This document shows positions 5,850 to 13,251 of a DNA stretch of 15,734 nucleotides, piece after piece (positions within the stretch are counted from its first letter, which is position 1; each line of letters opens with the position of its first letter). Made by a program: the position numbers and the translations under genes. The stretch is taken from positions 1 to 15,734 of the forward strand of contig JAISWM010000031.1 in assembly GCA_031270785.1 (NCBI GenBank), in the 5' to 3' direction. Source of the stretch: Oscillospiraceae bacterium. Its GTDB lineage: Bacteria > Bacillota > Clostridia > Oscillospirales > Acutalibacteraceae. The notes under the pieces were generated by a model that had not been told where the DNA came from, searched no databases, and saw only the letters and a list, made by a program, of their open reading frames with translations.

Positions 5850-7052
5850 ATGAAAATTTTGTTAATTATTAATTGTAAACTTATATATTCCATGTCGCGT
5901 AAATTTAAGCCCGAGGTATTATCTGACGGATATATAAAAATCGAGGGCAAGACAATAGTTGATATGGGTCAGATGCACAGCATAAACAGCAGCCATTTAT
6001 ATGATAGTGAAATAATAGATGCTAAGGGCTGTGACGCTTACCCCGGATTTATAGACTCACATACTCATTTGGGCATGTTTACTAATGGAGAAAGTTATGA
6101 ATATTCTGACGCTAATGAAACCAGTGCCGTTTTAACTCCCAATTTAAGAGCTATAGACTCTGTAAATTCTTTCGACACGTCTTTTAAAGAAGCTCTTCAC
6201 AGCGGTATAACGTCTGCTGTCATCAGCCCCGGGAGTTCTAATCCTATTGCCGGCAAAATACTTGCCGTAAAAACTTACGGCCATAGAATTGACGATATGG
6301 TAATTAAAGATCCCGTTGCAATAAAGTTTTCTTTAGGCGAAAACCCAAAAAATTCCAGCGGGTATATTGATGATACAAGAAATTGTAAAACTCGCATGGG
6401 AATAGCTTGCTGCATACGAGAAATGCTTTTTAAATCTAAAGTGTATCTTAAAAGCAAGAGTAAAAAAAATTTTGACTACAACGATTATGATGATAAATAT
6501 GAAGCATTAATCCCGCTTTTAAAAGGTGAAATATCAGCTCATTTTCATGCCCACAGAGCTGACGATATTTTTACTGCGATTAGAATTTGTAAAGAATTTG
6601 GTATTAAATGCGTAATTGTTCATGGTACGGAAGCGTATAAAATAGCCGGTGATCTTTTTAAAGAAAACATGGATATATTGCTTGGCCCTTTGATTTGTGA
6701 CAGGTCAAAACCCGAGTTAATAAATATGAATATTAAATCTATATCCGAAATTGCAAAGTCCGGAATCAAAACCTCTATCACAACCGATCACCCGGTAACC
6801 CCTATACAATATCTTAATATTTATGCCGGACTTGCAGTGGCAAACGGTATGGACCGAATGGAAGCCATAAGGTCTATAACTATTAATCCGGCTGAAATTT
6901 GCGCGGTAGACGACCGCGTGGGGTCTTTGGAAGCAGGAAAAGACGCGGATATTTTAATTTTCGAGAAAGATCCTTTCATAATCGGAAATACTCCAAAATT
7001 TGTTATATGCAGTGGTGAAATCGTAAATAATTTTATAGCAAAAACCATTTAG
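5850..7052 (+). CDS. Metal-dependent amidohydrolase, imidazolonepropionase (HutI)-like
   Basis: A cytoplasmic hydrolase of the amidohydrolase superfamily (COG1228 type), 400 residues from ATG 5850. All expected metal and active-site motifs are visible: PGFIDSHTHLG with HTH at 71-73, LGENPK 162-167, HFHAHRADD 231-239, VHGTE 258-261 and TTDHP 311-315 (Asp313). The C-terminal beta-sandwich motif VGSLEAGKDADILIF (357-371) is typical. The GENPK and HAHRADD signatures are common in Clostridial members, whose natural substrate is generally unknown, so no specific reaction is claimed. A TTG at 5835 in frame would add five residues. I prefer ATG 5850 because the first beta strand (MKILLIINCKLIYS) then begins where it does in the family, although neither start has an ideal ribosome binding site. 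It stands as a single gene. Confidence 0.85.
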   Translation: MKILLIINCKLIYSMSRKFKPEVLSDGYIKIEGKTIVDMGQMHSINSSHLYDSEIIDAKGCDAYPGFIDSHTHLGMFTNGESYEYSDANETSAVLTPNLRAIDSVNSFDTSFKEALHSGITSAVISPGSSNPIAGKILAVKTYGHRIDDMVIKDPVAIKFSLGENPKNSSGYIDDTRNCKTRMGIACCIREMLFKSKVYLKSKSKKNFDYNDYDDKYEALIPLLKGEISAHFHAHRADDIFTAIRICKEFGIKCVIVHGTEAYKIAGDLFKENMDILLGPLICDRSKPELINMNIKSISEIAKSGIKTSITTDHPVTPIQYLNIYAGLAVANGMDRMEAIRSITINPAEICAVDDRVGSLEAGKDADILIFEKDPFIIGNTPKFVICSGEIVNNFIAKTI

Positions 7053-7093
7053 AAACGGATAGCGGGCGGCAAACGTTAGGCTATGTCTCAAAA

Positions 7094-7182
7094 TATAGCT
7101 GTTTCGTTTGAAAAGCGTCCAATTTTTATAACTTTCTCCCAGCCGTTGGCCGGGAGAAAGTACACAGACAAATTTCTTTTAT
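7094..7182 (+). repeat. Family A element, copy A3, truncated
   Basis: It begins TATAGCTGTTTCGTTTGAAA as in A1 and keeps the central stem (7131-7161), but stops after AAATTTCTTTTA. The expected right terminus CAGCTATA is missing. It is preceded by TGTCTCAAAA, the outer arm of a family C element, suggesting insertion into a C copy at its TA. Confidence 0.7.
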
Positions 7183-7191
7183 GTTAAAATA

Positions 7192-7384
7192 TAAGATATT
7201 TATAATTGAAATTAATATTAGAACTGCCCGTAAATTTTACAGATTGCAATCAAAATCGGTGATGGGTCAAATTAGTTGATAATATCTTTTTTCCCCCCCG
7301 CCTCGGGCGGGGGGAAAAGAAGGGATTTCAATTATTTTGAGACACCACCTAATTTTTACTAAGATATTTATAATTGAAATTAAT
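7192..7384. repeat. 25-bp direct repeats flanking a B/C element
   Basis: TAAGATATTTATAATTGAAA followed by TTAAT occurs at 7192-7216 and again, identically, at 7360-7384. The right copy includes the stop codon and last bases of the flippase-like gene (7380-7384). The intervening 143 bases consist of a B half-element and a C element. It looks like a duplication created when the element arrived, or by slippage or recombination. Confidence 0.7.
7221..7349. repeat. B half-element fused to family C copy C3
   Basis: The left part GAACTGCCCGTAAATTTTAC and the following AGATTGCAATCAAAATCG match the inverted right end of element B1 (969-990 and inward). TA precedes it at 7219-7220. From 7265 it becomes a family C palindrome (GGTCAAATTAGTTGATAAT, GC stem, TTTCAATTATTTTGAGACA). 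The other B terminus is absent. Confidence 0.65.
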
Positions 7385-8399
7385 CATGATCAGTATATGT
7401 ACCCGAAAACGGTGCTGAAATAAGTATAGTTAGAAAATATGTCATGATTCTCCATAAAAGTACGGCCGATTTAATGGTACTTTCGGTGAAGAATATGCTA
7501 AAAAACGCAAAAAAACTTCCTTCTGCCGCCCCCGTCCCACCGGGAAGCGGAACAAACGCAGAGGCCATTGTAACAAACGACTGAGCAGCCACCATATCAG
7601 ATATTTTTGCACCATAAAGATTAAATGAGCGATATATAAAATACGGAACTACGAACATGCATGTAAGTTGAAAAAACGTTAAAGCATAGACCGCTAAAAC
7701 CAACTTTTTGCTTTTATAAAATTTGGCATTATTATCATGAAAATAATTTAATTGCGTTTCCACTTTGGCTGATTTTTCATCTACATTCTTTATTAATTTA
7801 AGCTTTGCAAGCCAATTAAATACCACTTTTATAATTTTATGAGTAATGGGTCTATTAAATGAAAATAAAAACAACAATATTATAACCAGTGATTGTGAAA
7901 CAAATCCAAGTAAAGATAACCAATGTGCGGCAGGAGGCACATGGCTTAAAAATATTTTCTTTTTAAACAGTATTGACGCGGCTCCATACGCAGTTATAGA
8001 GTTTTGATATACTAAAAATTTTTGTACTAAGGCGGATGTAGAATGCCCTGTATCTATTCCTTGTTTCCTCATAGAATAAATTTGCATCGGCTGCCCTCCA
8101 GACGCGCAGGGAGTTATCGCACCAAAAAATTGACCGACCATAGATGTTTTAAACGCATTTTTAAAGGGATACTGTTTTCCGGTTGAACACGTAAACCTAT
8201 GTATAAGGCAAGCGTCTATAAAAATATTTAAAAGATGAAAAAATAAAGCTACGAACAGCCACATCTTGTTAAATTCCATAGCGTTTTTTACCAAATCCAG
8301 TAAACCGTTTTCTGATATACCAAAATAAACTAAAAATGCCGCGGACAATAAAATTATAAATATATTAAAAATCATTTTTTTATTAACTTTTATTTTCAT
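7380..8399 (-). CDS. Flippase-like integral membrane protein (YbhN/AglD, LPG synthase TM-domain family)
   Basis: A 339-residue multi-pass membrane protein of the family often annotated as lysylphosphatidylglycerol synthase transmembrane region or flippase-like (COG0392). The N-terminus is KIKVNKK followed by a helix at about 9-27. Family signatures are AITPCASGGQPMQIY 94-108 and PLPGGTGAAEGSF 284-296, and about 7-8 hydrophobic segments are visible. There is no C-terminal aminoacyl-transferase domain, so it is not a full MprF. A role in moving or modifying lipid-linked envelope molecules is inferred. The start is ATG 8399 because GGGGAGA (minus strand, 8410-8404) lies just upstream. An ATG at 8423 would place that ribosome binding site inside the gene. 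It is monocistronic and ends against a 25-bp direct repeat. Confidence 0.85.
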   Translation of the reverse strand: MKIKVNKKMIFNIFIILLSAAFLVYFGISENGLLDLVKNAMEFNKMWLFVALFFHLLNIFIDACLIHRFTCSTGKQYPFKNAFKTSMVGQFFGAITPCASGGQPMQIYSMRKQGIDTGHSTSALVQKFLVYQNSITAYGAASILFKKKIFLSHVPPAAHWLSLLGFVSQSLVIILLFLFSFNRPITHKIIKVVFNWLAKLKLIKNVDEKSAKVETQLNYFHDNNAKFYKSKKLVLAVYALTFFQLTCMFVVPYFIYRSFNLYGAKISDMVAAQSFVTMASAFVPLPGGTGAAEGSFFAFFSIFFTESTIKSAVLLWRIMTYFLTILISAPFSGTYTDHD

Positions 8400-8434
8400 A
8401 GATTCTCCCCAAATAATTTGCACTTACAAAACAT

Positions 8435-8466
8435 ATTGTATAGTGATTTAATTTAAAAAGCATCAA
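8435..8466 (-). promoter_or_regulatory. Possible promoter of the flippase-like gene
   Basis: On the minus strand, TTGATG (8466-8461) is followed by TATACA (8442-8437, 18-base spacer) and an overlapping TACAAT (8440-8435, 20-base spacer). It lies about 35-65 bases upstream of the start at 8399. The match is partial. Confidence 0.35.
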
Positions 8467-8504
8467 AATCAAAATGACGATAAATTGCCGGTCATGTTTC
8501 GAAA

Positions 8505-8621
8505 TATAGCTGTTATGATTTAAAACAGTCCTCAAAAGTAAATTTATCCGTGTGCTTTCTCCCAGCCGTCGGCTGGGAGAAAGTTATAAAAATCAGACAC
8601 TTTTCAAACGAAACAACTATA
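8505..8621 (-). repeat. Family A element, copy A4 (117 bp)
   Basis: It starts TATAGCTGTTATGATTTAAA and ends CGAAACAACTATA, which is reverse orientation relative to A1 and the same length. The central stem at 8555-8583 is perfect. It is preceded by GGTCATGTTTCGAAA, a C-element outer arm, so it appears inserted at the TA of a C copy. Confidence 0.85.
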
Positions 8622-8635
8622 TCTTTAACGAGCAG

Positions 8636-8724
8636 GGTCGTGTTTCAAAATAGTTGAAATTCCTTCTTTCACCCCGCCCTATGGCGTGGGGGGGAAGATA
8701 TTATCAACTAATTTTGACTGCTAC
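8636..8724 (-). repeat. Family C palindromic element, copy C4
   Basis: It begins GGTCGTGTTTCAAAATAG, has the stem TTTCACCCCGCC/GGCGTGGGGGGG and ends ATCAACTAATTTTGACTGC. It runs in the same direction as C2. Confidence 0.7.
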
Positions 8725-8757
8725 CAAATTGCTGAGATTATATCTTCACGGGTTGTA

Positions 8758-8838
8758 GGTCAAATTGATTGGTAATATCTTTTCCCCCGACGTTTAGCAG
8801 GGGAAAAGCAAAAGCTCCAATTGTTTTGAGACATGACC
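8758..8838 (+). repeat. Family C palindromic element, copy C5
   Basis: It begins GGTCAAATTGATTGGTAAT, has a diverged stem TTTTCCCC..GGGGAAAA around CGACGTTTAGCA and ends CAATTGTTTTGAGACATG followed by ACC. The preceding GGGTTGTA resembles the start of the D units at 3081-3414, so C and D share a left flank. Confidence 0.65.
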
Positions 8839-8926
8839 ACTTTTTAAATTAAATCGCTATAACATTATGTTTCTAAATGGTTTTTACTGTAATATGATAA
8901 CTTTATTTATTTTTAAGTCAAGAATC

Positions 8927-9042
8927 TATAGCTGTTATGATTTAAAACAGTCCTCAAAAGTAAATTTTCCGTGCATTTTCTCCCAGCCGTCAGCCGGGAG
9001 AAAGTTATAAAAATCAGATACTTTTCAAACGAAACAGCTATA
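8927..9042 (-). repeat. Family A element, copy A5 (116 bp)
   Basis: It starts TATAGCTGTTATGATTTAAA and ends CGAAACAGCTATA. It is nearly identical to A4 except for small changes, including the stem (CCCAGCC against GCCGGG, an A-C mismatch). It ends 13 bases before the extended -10 promoter of fhs. Confidence 0.85.
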
Positions 9043-9055
9043 TTAGCTATATTTA

Positions 9056-9064
9056 TGATATAAT
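9056..9064 (+). promoter_or_regulatory. Extended -10 promoter of fhs
   Basis: TG at 9056-9057, one base, then a perfect TATAAT at 9059-9064 make an extended -10 element. No -35 match exists at 16-18 bases, where the end of element A5 lies. The start of transcription would be near 9071, giving a leader of about 26 bases with the ribosome binding site GGGGGA at 9085-9090. Confidence 0.6.
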
Positions 9065-9096
9065 GTTTTTGTATTTTTATTATTGGGGGATTTTAA

Positions 9097-10764
9097 ATGC
9101 TGTCAGACATAGAAATAGCTCAAAGTGTAGCACCAAAAGAAATAGAAAAAATCGCGGAATATTTGGGAATAAATTGTGATTATTTAGAATTTTACGGAAA
9201 ATTTAAAGCGAAGATAGACAATAAATTAGAAGAAAAATTGAAAAACAAAAATATCGGAAAATTAGTTCTTGTCACAGCAGTAAACCCCACCCCCGCAGGC
9301 GAGGGAAAAACGACTACAACAATAGGCCTCGGGCAAGCTATGAAAAAAATAAACAAATTGTCTGTTATAGCCCTCAGAGAACCCTCTTTGGGACCCGTTT
9401 TCGGTGTTAAAGGAGGAGCCACGGGAGGAGGATATTCTCAAGTCCTTCCCATGGAAGATATAAACTTACATTTTACCGGTGATATGCATGCCGTAACTTC
9501 GGCAAATAATTTGTTGTGCGCGGCTATTGATAACCACATACACCAAGGAAATGCTTTAAATATTGATATCAGACAAATTTTAGTAAAAAGGTGTTTAGAT
9601 ATAAACGACAGAGAACTTAGAAATACAGTAGTTGGTCTTGGCGGAAAAACGCATGGAGTGCCCAGAGAAGACGGCTTTATAATAACAGTTGCGACAGAAG
9701 TTATGGCAATACTTTGTTTGGCGTCTGATCTTTCAGATCTTAAAAATAGACTGGGAAATATTTTAACCTCATATGATTATGACGGCAATCCTGTTTATGC
9801 GAAAGATTTAGGTGTTCACGGAGCTATGGCGGTTTTGCTTAAAGACGCCGTAAAACCAAATCTTATTCAAACTTTGGAAGGTACGCCGGTTATTATGCAC
9901 GGCGGACCGTTTGCAAATATTGCTCATGGGTGTAATTCCGTCATAGCTACCAAATTGGGCCTTAAATTGGCCGATTATTGCATCACTGAAGCGGGTTTTG
10001 GGTCGGATTTAGGTGCGGAAAAATTTTTAAATATTAAATGCAGAGTTGCAGACCTTAAACCCTCGGCAATAGTTTTGGTGGCTACCGTTAGAGCTTTAAA
10101 ATATAACGGCGGCTGCAAGACGGATAAATTATCTGAAGAAAATTTAGAATTTTTGCAAAAAGGAATATGTAATCTTGGCGTACATATAGAAAATTTAAAA
10201 AAATTCGGTGTACCGGTTATTGTTTCTATCAATAAATTTTATAAGGACAGTAATGAAGAGATAAAATATGTTATGGATTACTGCGAAAAGGCGAAAGTAG
10301 AATATTCACTTTCGGATGTTTTTGCAAAGGGCGGAGACGGAGCTATTGATTTAGCTGAGAAAGTATGCAAAGCCTGCGAATATAAAAATAATTTTTCATT
10401 TATTTATCCCCTGAATATCAGTATAAAAGAAAAAATATCCATCTTATCCAAAGAAATTTATAGAGCAAGTAATGTTTTATATTCCAAAGAGGCTTTAGAA
10501 AACATCGAAAAAATAGAGCTTTTACACAAAGACAATCTTCCAATATGCGTTGCAAAAACTCAATATTCAATATCAGACGACCCGGCAAAATTAGGTGCTC
10601 CTTCAGGGTATACTTTTAAAGTAAATGGGGTTTCTTTATCAAATGGCGCGGGATTTATAGTAATTTACGCCGGAAGTATTTTAACAATGCCTGGGCTTCC
10701 CAAAGTCCCTGCGGCCGAAAAAATTGATATAAATCAAGATGGTAAAATATCAGGGTTATTTTAG
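9097..10764 (+). CDS. fhs: Formate--tetrahydrofolate ligase
   Basis: Joins formate to tetrahydrofolate with ATP to give 10-formyl-THF, the one-carbon donor for purines and initiator tRNA; cytoplasmic. The protein has 555 residues, full length for the family. The P-loop PTPAGEGKTTT is at 64-74, followed by the family hallmark EPSLGPVFGVKGGATGGG at about 95-112, FTGDMHAV and a complete C-terminal region ending GLPKVPAAEKIDINQDGKISGLF. The start is ATG 9097 with GGGGGA six bases upstream. It is followed after 12 bases by the M24 peptidase gene, so the two are probably cotranscribed from the extended -10 promoter at 9056. No degenerate residues were noticed. Confidence 0.96.
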   Translation: MLSDIEIAQSVAPKEIEKIAEYLGINCDYLEFYGKFKAKIDNKLEEKLKNKNIGKLVLVTAVNPTPAGEGKTTTTIGLGQAMKKINKLSVIALREPSLGPVFGVKGGATGGGYSQVLPMEDINLHFTGDMHAVTSANNLLCAAIDNHIHQGNALNIDIRQILVKRCLDINDRELRNTVVGLGGKTHGVPREDGFIITVATEVMAILCLASDLSDLKNRLGNILTSYDYDGNPVYAKDLGVHGAMAVLLKDAVKPNLIQTLEGTPVIMHGGPFANIAHGCNSVIATKLGLKLADYCITEAGFGSDLGAEKFLNIKCRVADLKPSAIVLVATVRALKYNGGCKTDKLSEENLEFLQKGICNLGVHIENLKKFGVPVIVSINKFYKDSNEEIKYVMDYCEKAKVEYSLSDVFAKGGDGAIDLAEKVCKACEYKNNFSFIYPLNISIKEKISILSKEIYRASNVLYSKEALENIEKIELLHKDNLPICVAKTQYSISDDPAKLGAPSGYTFKVNGVSLSNGAGFIVIYAGSILTMPGLPKVPAAEKIDINQDGKISGLF

Positions 10765-10776
10765 GAGTAATATTTT

Positions 10777-11979
10777 ATGATAAATGAAAAAATTAAAAGT
10801 ATCATTTGCGGCAGCAATGACGTATGGATTATGTATAGTGTGGAAAACCATGACCCGTATTTTAAAAAATTCATAACTGATAAAGCCACTTCAGCGGCGG
10901 TTTGTATAATTAGTAAAAATAGTGTGGATTTGCTTGCAAGTGAACTGGATGAATATAATTTAAAAAATTTAGACTGTAAAGTATTGGTTTACAATAAAAA
11001 TAATAAACTAATGCAGAGAGTGTTAAAATTATTGAAAGAGTTAAACTTCCCAAAAAATATTTATTTAAATTATTCCGATGGGTTGGACGTGTCCACAGAT
11101 GTTTTGTGTCATGGGCTTTACTCTCATATAACTAAAAATATATCTGAATTTTATATTAAAAACAAAAAAGAAGTTTTGTATCATTCAGCGGATAATATAA
11201 TTTATAAATTAATTGAGTCTAAAAGTGAAAAAGACATAAAATATATGAAGTTATCAGCAATGAGGGCTTTACAAATTATAGAAGATGTTTTTAATAATAT
11301 TCATGTTTCAATGACGGAAAAAGATATCTGGACTTTATGCCATAAAATTTTTAATAATAAACCGCAGTGGTTTAAAGACTTCGGCATAGCTTATGAAAAA
11401 TTTTCATGGAGCGAAAATGGATGCCCAATAGTTTTAGTCGGCCCTAATCTTAAAAAAGGGGGGCACACTTTACCAAGCAATCAAAAATTAGAAAAAGGTT
11501 ATACTGTATATTTAGATTTTGGCGTTACCCTTGTAACTAATTCGGGTGAAAAATATTCAAGTGACTTGCAAAGAATGGGTTATTGCTTAAAAGACGGTGA
11601 AAAGGACGCTCCAAGGGATATTAAACGTATTTTTGAAGTACTTAAGGAATCTATAAAATTAGGCGCTGAAAATTGCAAGCCCGATAAAAAAGGTTTTGAA
11701 ATAGATGAGTTAGTAAGAAAATACATTTTAAGCCGCGGCTACCCTGATTATAACCATTCTACCGGACATCCTGTCGGAGAATTTGCGCATGATATTGGCA
11801 CAAGTTTGTCCCCAAAAGGGGGTAAAAAATCTGATTTATATTTAAGGGAAAACGGAGTATACACGATAGAACCCAGAATACAAATAGAAAATGGCGGTTC
11901 TTTGGAGGAAATGATACAAGTTACTCCTCAGGGAGGAATTCCCCTTTGTGATATGCAAGAAAGGTTATACTTAATTTAG
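10777..11979 (+). CDS. M24 family metallopeptidase (Xaa-Pro aminopeptidase/prolidase-like)
   Basis: A 400-residue protein with the two-part layout of prolidase-type M24 enzymes: an N-terminal creatinase-like domain (about 1-150) and a C-terminal pita-bread domain. The five expected metal ligands can be assigned: Asp247 (YLDFGV), Asp263 (SSDLQR), His331 (STGHPVG), Glu365 (TIEPRI) and Glu377 (LEEMIQVT). The two Asp are 16 residues apart, a longer loop than the usual 11 or so, which means the assignment needs care. Predicted cytoplasmic, cleaving X-Pro peptides; the exact substrate is unknown, and some family members are not peptidases. The ribosome binding site TAGGAG (10762-10767) overlaps the fhs stop codon, indicating translational linkage in a two-gene operon. 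Confidence 0.85.
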   Translation: MINEKIKSIICGSNDVWIMYSVENHDPYFKKFITDKATSAAVCIISKNSVDLLASELDEYNLKNLDCKVLVYNKNNKLMQRVLKLLKELNFPKNIYLNYSDGLDVSTDVLCHGLYSHITKNISEFYIKNKKEVLYHSADNIIYKLIESKSEKDIKYMKLSAMRALQIIEDVFNNIHVSMTEKDIWTLCHKIFNNKPQWFKDFGIAYEKFSWSENGCPIVLVGPNLKKGGHTLPSNQKLEKGYTVYLDFGVTLVTNSGEKYSSDLQRMGYCLKDGEKDAPRDIKRIFEVLKESIKLGAENCKPDKKGFEIDELVRKYILSRGYPDYNHSTGHPVGEFAHDIGTSLSPKGGKKSDLYLRENGVYTIEPRIQIENGGSLEEMIQVTPQGGIPLCDMQERLYLI

Positions 11980-11997
11980 AATATTTAGATAATTGAA

Positions 11998-12033
11998 TTG
12001 TTAAGATATATAAATATTTATCATTTTTAACAA
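11998..12033 (+). terminator. Possible AT-rich terminator hairpin after the fhs operon
   Basis: TTGTTAA at 11998-12004 pairs with TTAACAA at 12027-12033. Inside, GATA pairs with TATC. It lies 19 bases after the peptidase stop codon. It is AT-rich and followed by CAATTTTC rather than a clean T-run, so it is a weak candidate. Confidence 0.35.
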
Positions 12034-12048
12034 CAATTTTCAAAAACG

Positions 12049-12077
12049 TTGACAAATTAATAAAAGCGTGTTAAAGT
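12049..12077 (+). promoter_or_regulatory. Candidate promoter upstream of the ECF operon
   Basis: A perfect TTGACA at 12049-12054 is followed after 17 bases by TAAAGT at 12072-12077, which matches TATAAT at four of six positions. If used, the ECF operon would have a leader of roughly 340 bases passing through two hairpin elements. Confidence 0.45.
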
Positions 12078-12106
12078 AAAATTGCGCTGAATTTGGTTAT
12101 ATCGTG

Positions 12107-12183
12107 GGTTGTGACCCGAATTAGTGGATAAAATATCTTTCACTCCCGCCCACGGCGAGAGGAAAAGAAGAGATTTCAACTAT
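12107..12183 (+). repeat. Family C element, copy C6, interrupted by an A-type end
   Basis: The left arm GGTTGTGACCCGAATTAGTG and the stem CACTCCCGCC/GGCGAGAGG are followed by GATTTCAACTA. At that point the normal TTTTGAGACATGACC arm is replaced by TAGCCGTTACGCTTTAAA, an A/E-type left end. The junction falls on the TA of the C arm. The first 44 bases (12107-12150) equal 12314-12357. Confidence 0.65.
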
Positions 12184-12313
12184 AGCCGTTACGCTTTAAA
12201 AAAGTCCCAATTTCAGAAGTCTTTTTTTCGCTAAACCCGCGGGGAAAAAACATAAATTCCACTGTTTTAAACGCATAATTAAAAGCCGGCAAAATAGATT
12301 TAACTCAATAAAC

Positions 12314-12395
12314 GGTTGTGACCCGAATTAGTGGATAAAATATCTTTCACTCCCGCCTATGGCGGGGGGGATTTCAACTATTTTGAGACATGACC
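12314..12395 (+). repeat. Family C element, copy C7
   Basis: It begins with the same 44 bases as C6, has the stem CACTCCCGCC-TAT-GGCGGGGGGG and passes directly to ATTTCAACTATTTTGAGACA and TGACC. The GAAAGAAGG segment present in other copies is missing. It ends 25 bases before the T-component start codon. Confidence 0.7.
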
Positions 12396-12420
12396 CAATA
12401 AACATAAAAAAGGTATAAAC

Positions 12421-13251
12421 ATGACGATTTTAAACTCCAATGAAAAAATTTATAAAAATACGTTTTTTATTCTGATAATATGTTCAAATTTTATTTTTGC
12501 CGAATATCCTTTTACTTTAATTTCTTTTATATTTTCGGCCTTTTATAATGTATTACTAAAGGGGCTGCGTAACACATATAAAACCGTGTTGAAATTTTTT
12601 CCGTTTATAATTTTTATATCAGTGCTGAGTTCTTGCGTGAATTTTTTGATAAACCGTCAAGACAATTATAATATATTAAGTTTTTTAAGTTATTTGTTTT
12701 TTTGCATAAATTATTCTTTATTTGCTGTATCTATAATTCTTTGGTGTGAAAGTTTCGCAGACCATATAAATGATCTTTTCCCGAAATTAAAAAATATTCT
12801 TCCCCAAACAGCAATTACAATGAGCATTGTTCTGGGAATGATACCAAAATTCACAGATGATTTTAAATTAATTATTAATTCTCAAAAATGCAGCGGAAAT
12901 GTTTGTGTCGAAGGCGCCTTCATAAATAAAATTTTCTATTATGTTAATATTTTCAAAATATTCTTAAGATTTGAATTTTTAAATCTTAAAAATATTTCGG
13001 AATTACTGTATTCCAAACAGTATTCAAATAGAATATTTGCCCCGAAACAATCATCAAAAACCAAATCCGAGCCATCTAAAGAAAAATTCATTATAAAAGC
13101 ATACATGATACTTATATTTCTTTTGTCTGCCGCACTAAAAACGCAAAACAATCAACAAAGTATTTTACCTTATATTTTCCTTTGCTTAGTCCCGATAACC
13201 ATAAATATATTTGAGGTAATACGATGGAATTTATTAAAACGGAAAATTTAG
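12421..13251 (+). CDS. ECF transporter T component (EcfT/CbiQ-like)
   Basis: The membrane coupling subunit of an energy-coupling factor vitamin importer; it links the substrate-binding S component to the ATPases. It has 276 residues with hydrophobic helices at about 12-40, 55-78, 84-110 and 225-268. In the coupling-helix region, MIPKFTDDFKLIINSQKCSG (140-159) matches the family pattern where members carry Ala-Arg-Gly; here it reads Cys-Ser-Gly. The sequence is diverged, so identification rests on this motif plus position before the double ATPase. The start is ATG 12421 with AAAAAGG upstream. Its end overlaps the ATPase start by 28 bases. The pattern T-A-A-S in one operon suggests a dedicated (group I) ECF system. 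Confidence 0.75.
   Translation: MTILNSNEKIYKNTFFILIICSNFIFAEYPFTLISFIFSAFYNVLLKGLRNTYKTVLKFFPFIIFISVLSSCVNFLINRQDNYNILSFLSYLFFCINYSLFAVSIILWCESFADHINDLFPKLKNILPQTAITMSIVLGMIPKFTDDFKLIINSQKCSGNVCVEGAFINKIFYYVNIFKIFLRFEFLNLKNISELLYSKQYSNRIFAPKQSSKTKSEPSKEKFIIKAYMILIFLLSAALKTQNNQQSILPYIFLCLVPITINIFEVIRWNLLKRKI

Larger units (their letters stand above)
7053..7379. other. Repeat-filled gap between convergent genes
   Basis: The amidohydrolase and the flippase-like gene converge here. The gap contains a truncated A element (7094-7182), a 25-bp direct repeat (7192-7216 and 7360-7384), and between those repeats a half B element (from 7221) joined to a C element (7265-7349). Nothing coding is supported, and no standard terminator with a trailing T-run was found for either gene. 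Confidence 0.5.
8424..9096. other. Repeat-filled gap between divergent genes
   Basis: Two A elements in the same orientation (8505-8621 and 8927-9042) bracket two C elements (8636-8724 and 8758-8838). The gap also holds the flippase-gene promoter candidate at its left end and the fhs promoter at its right end. The fragment ATGTTTCTAAATGG at 8868-8881 is a family E remnant. Nothing coding is supported. Confidence 0.55.
11980..12420. other. Repeat-containing gap upstream of the ECF operon
   Basis: It contains the AT-rich hairpin, a promoter candidate at 12049-12077, and two C elements (12107-12183, 12314-12395) whose first 44 bases are identical. Between the C copies is an A/E-type fragment. 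No gene is supported. Confidence 0.5.

Noticed and set aside
7265..7349. Rho-independent terminators at the GC-rich repeat stems
   Set aside because: On either strand T's precede the stem and A's follow it, the reverse of a classical terminator; they may still pause polymerase, but the sequence does not show a terminator.
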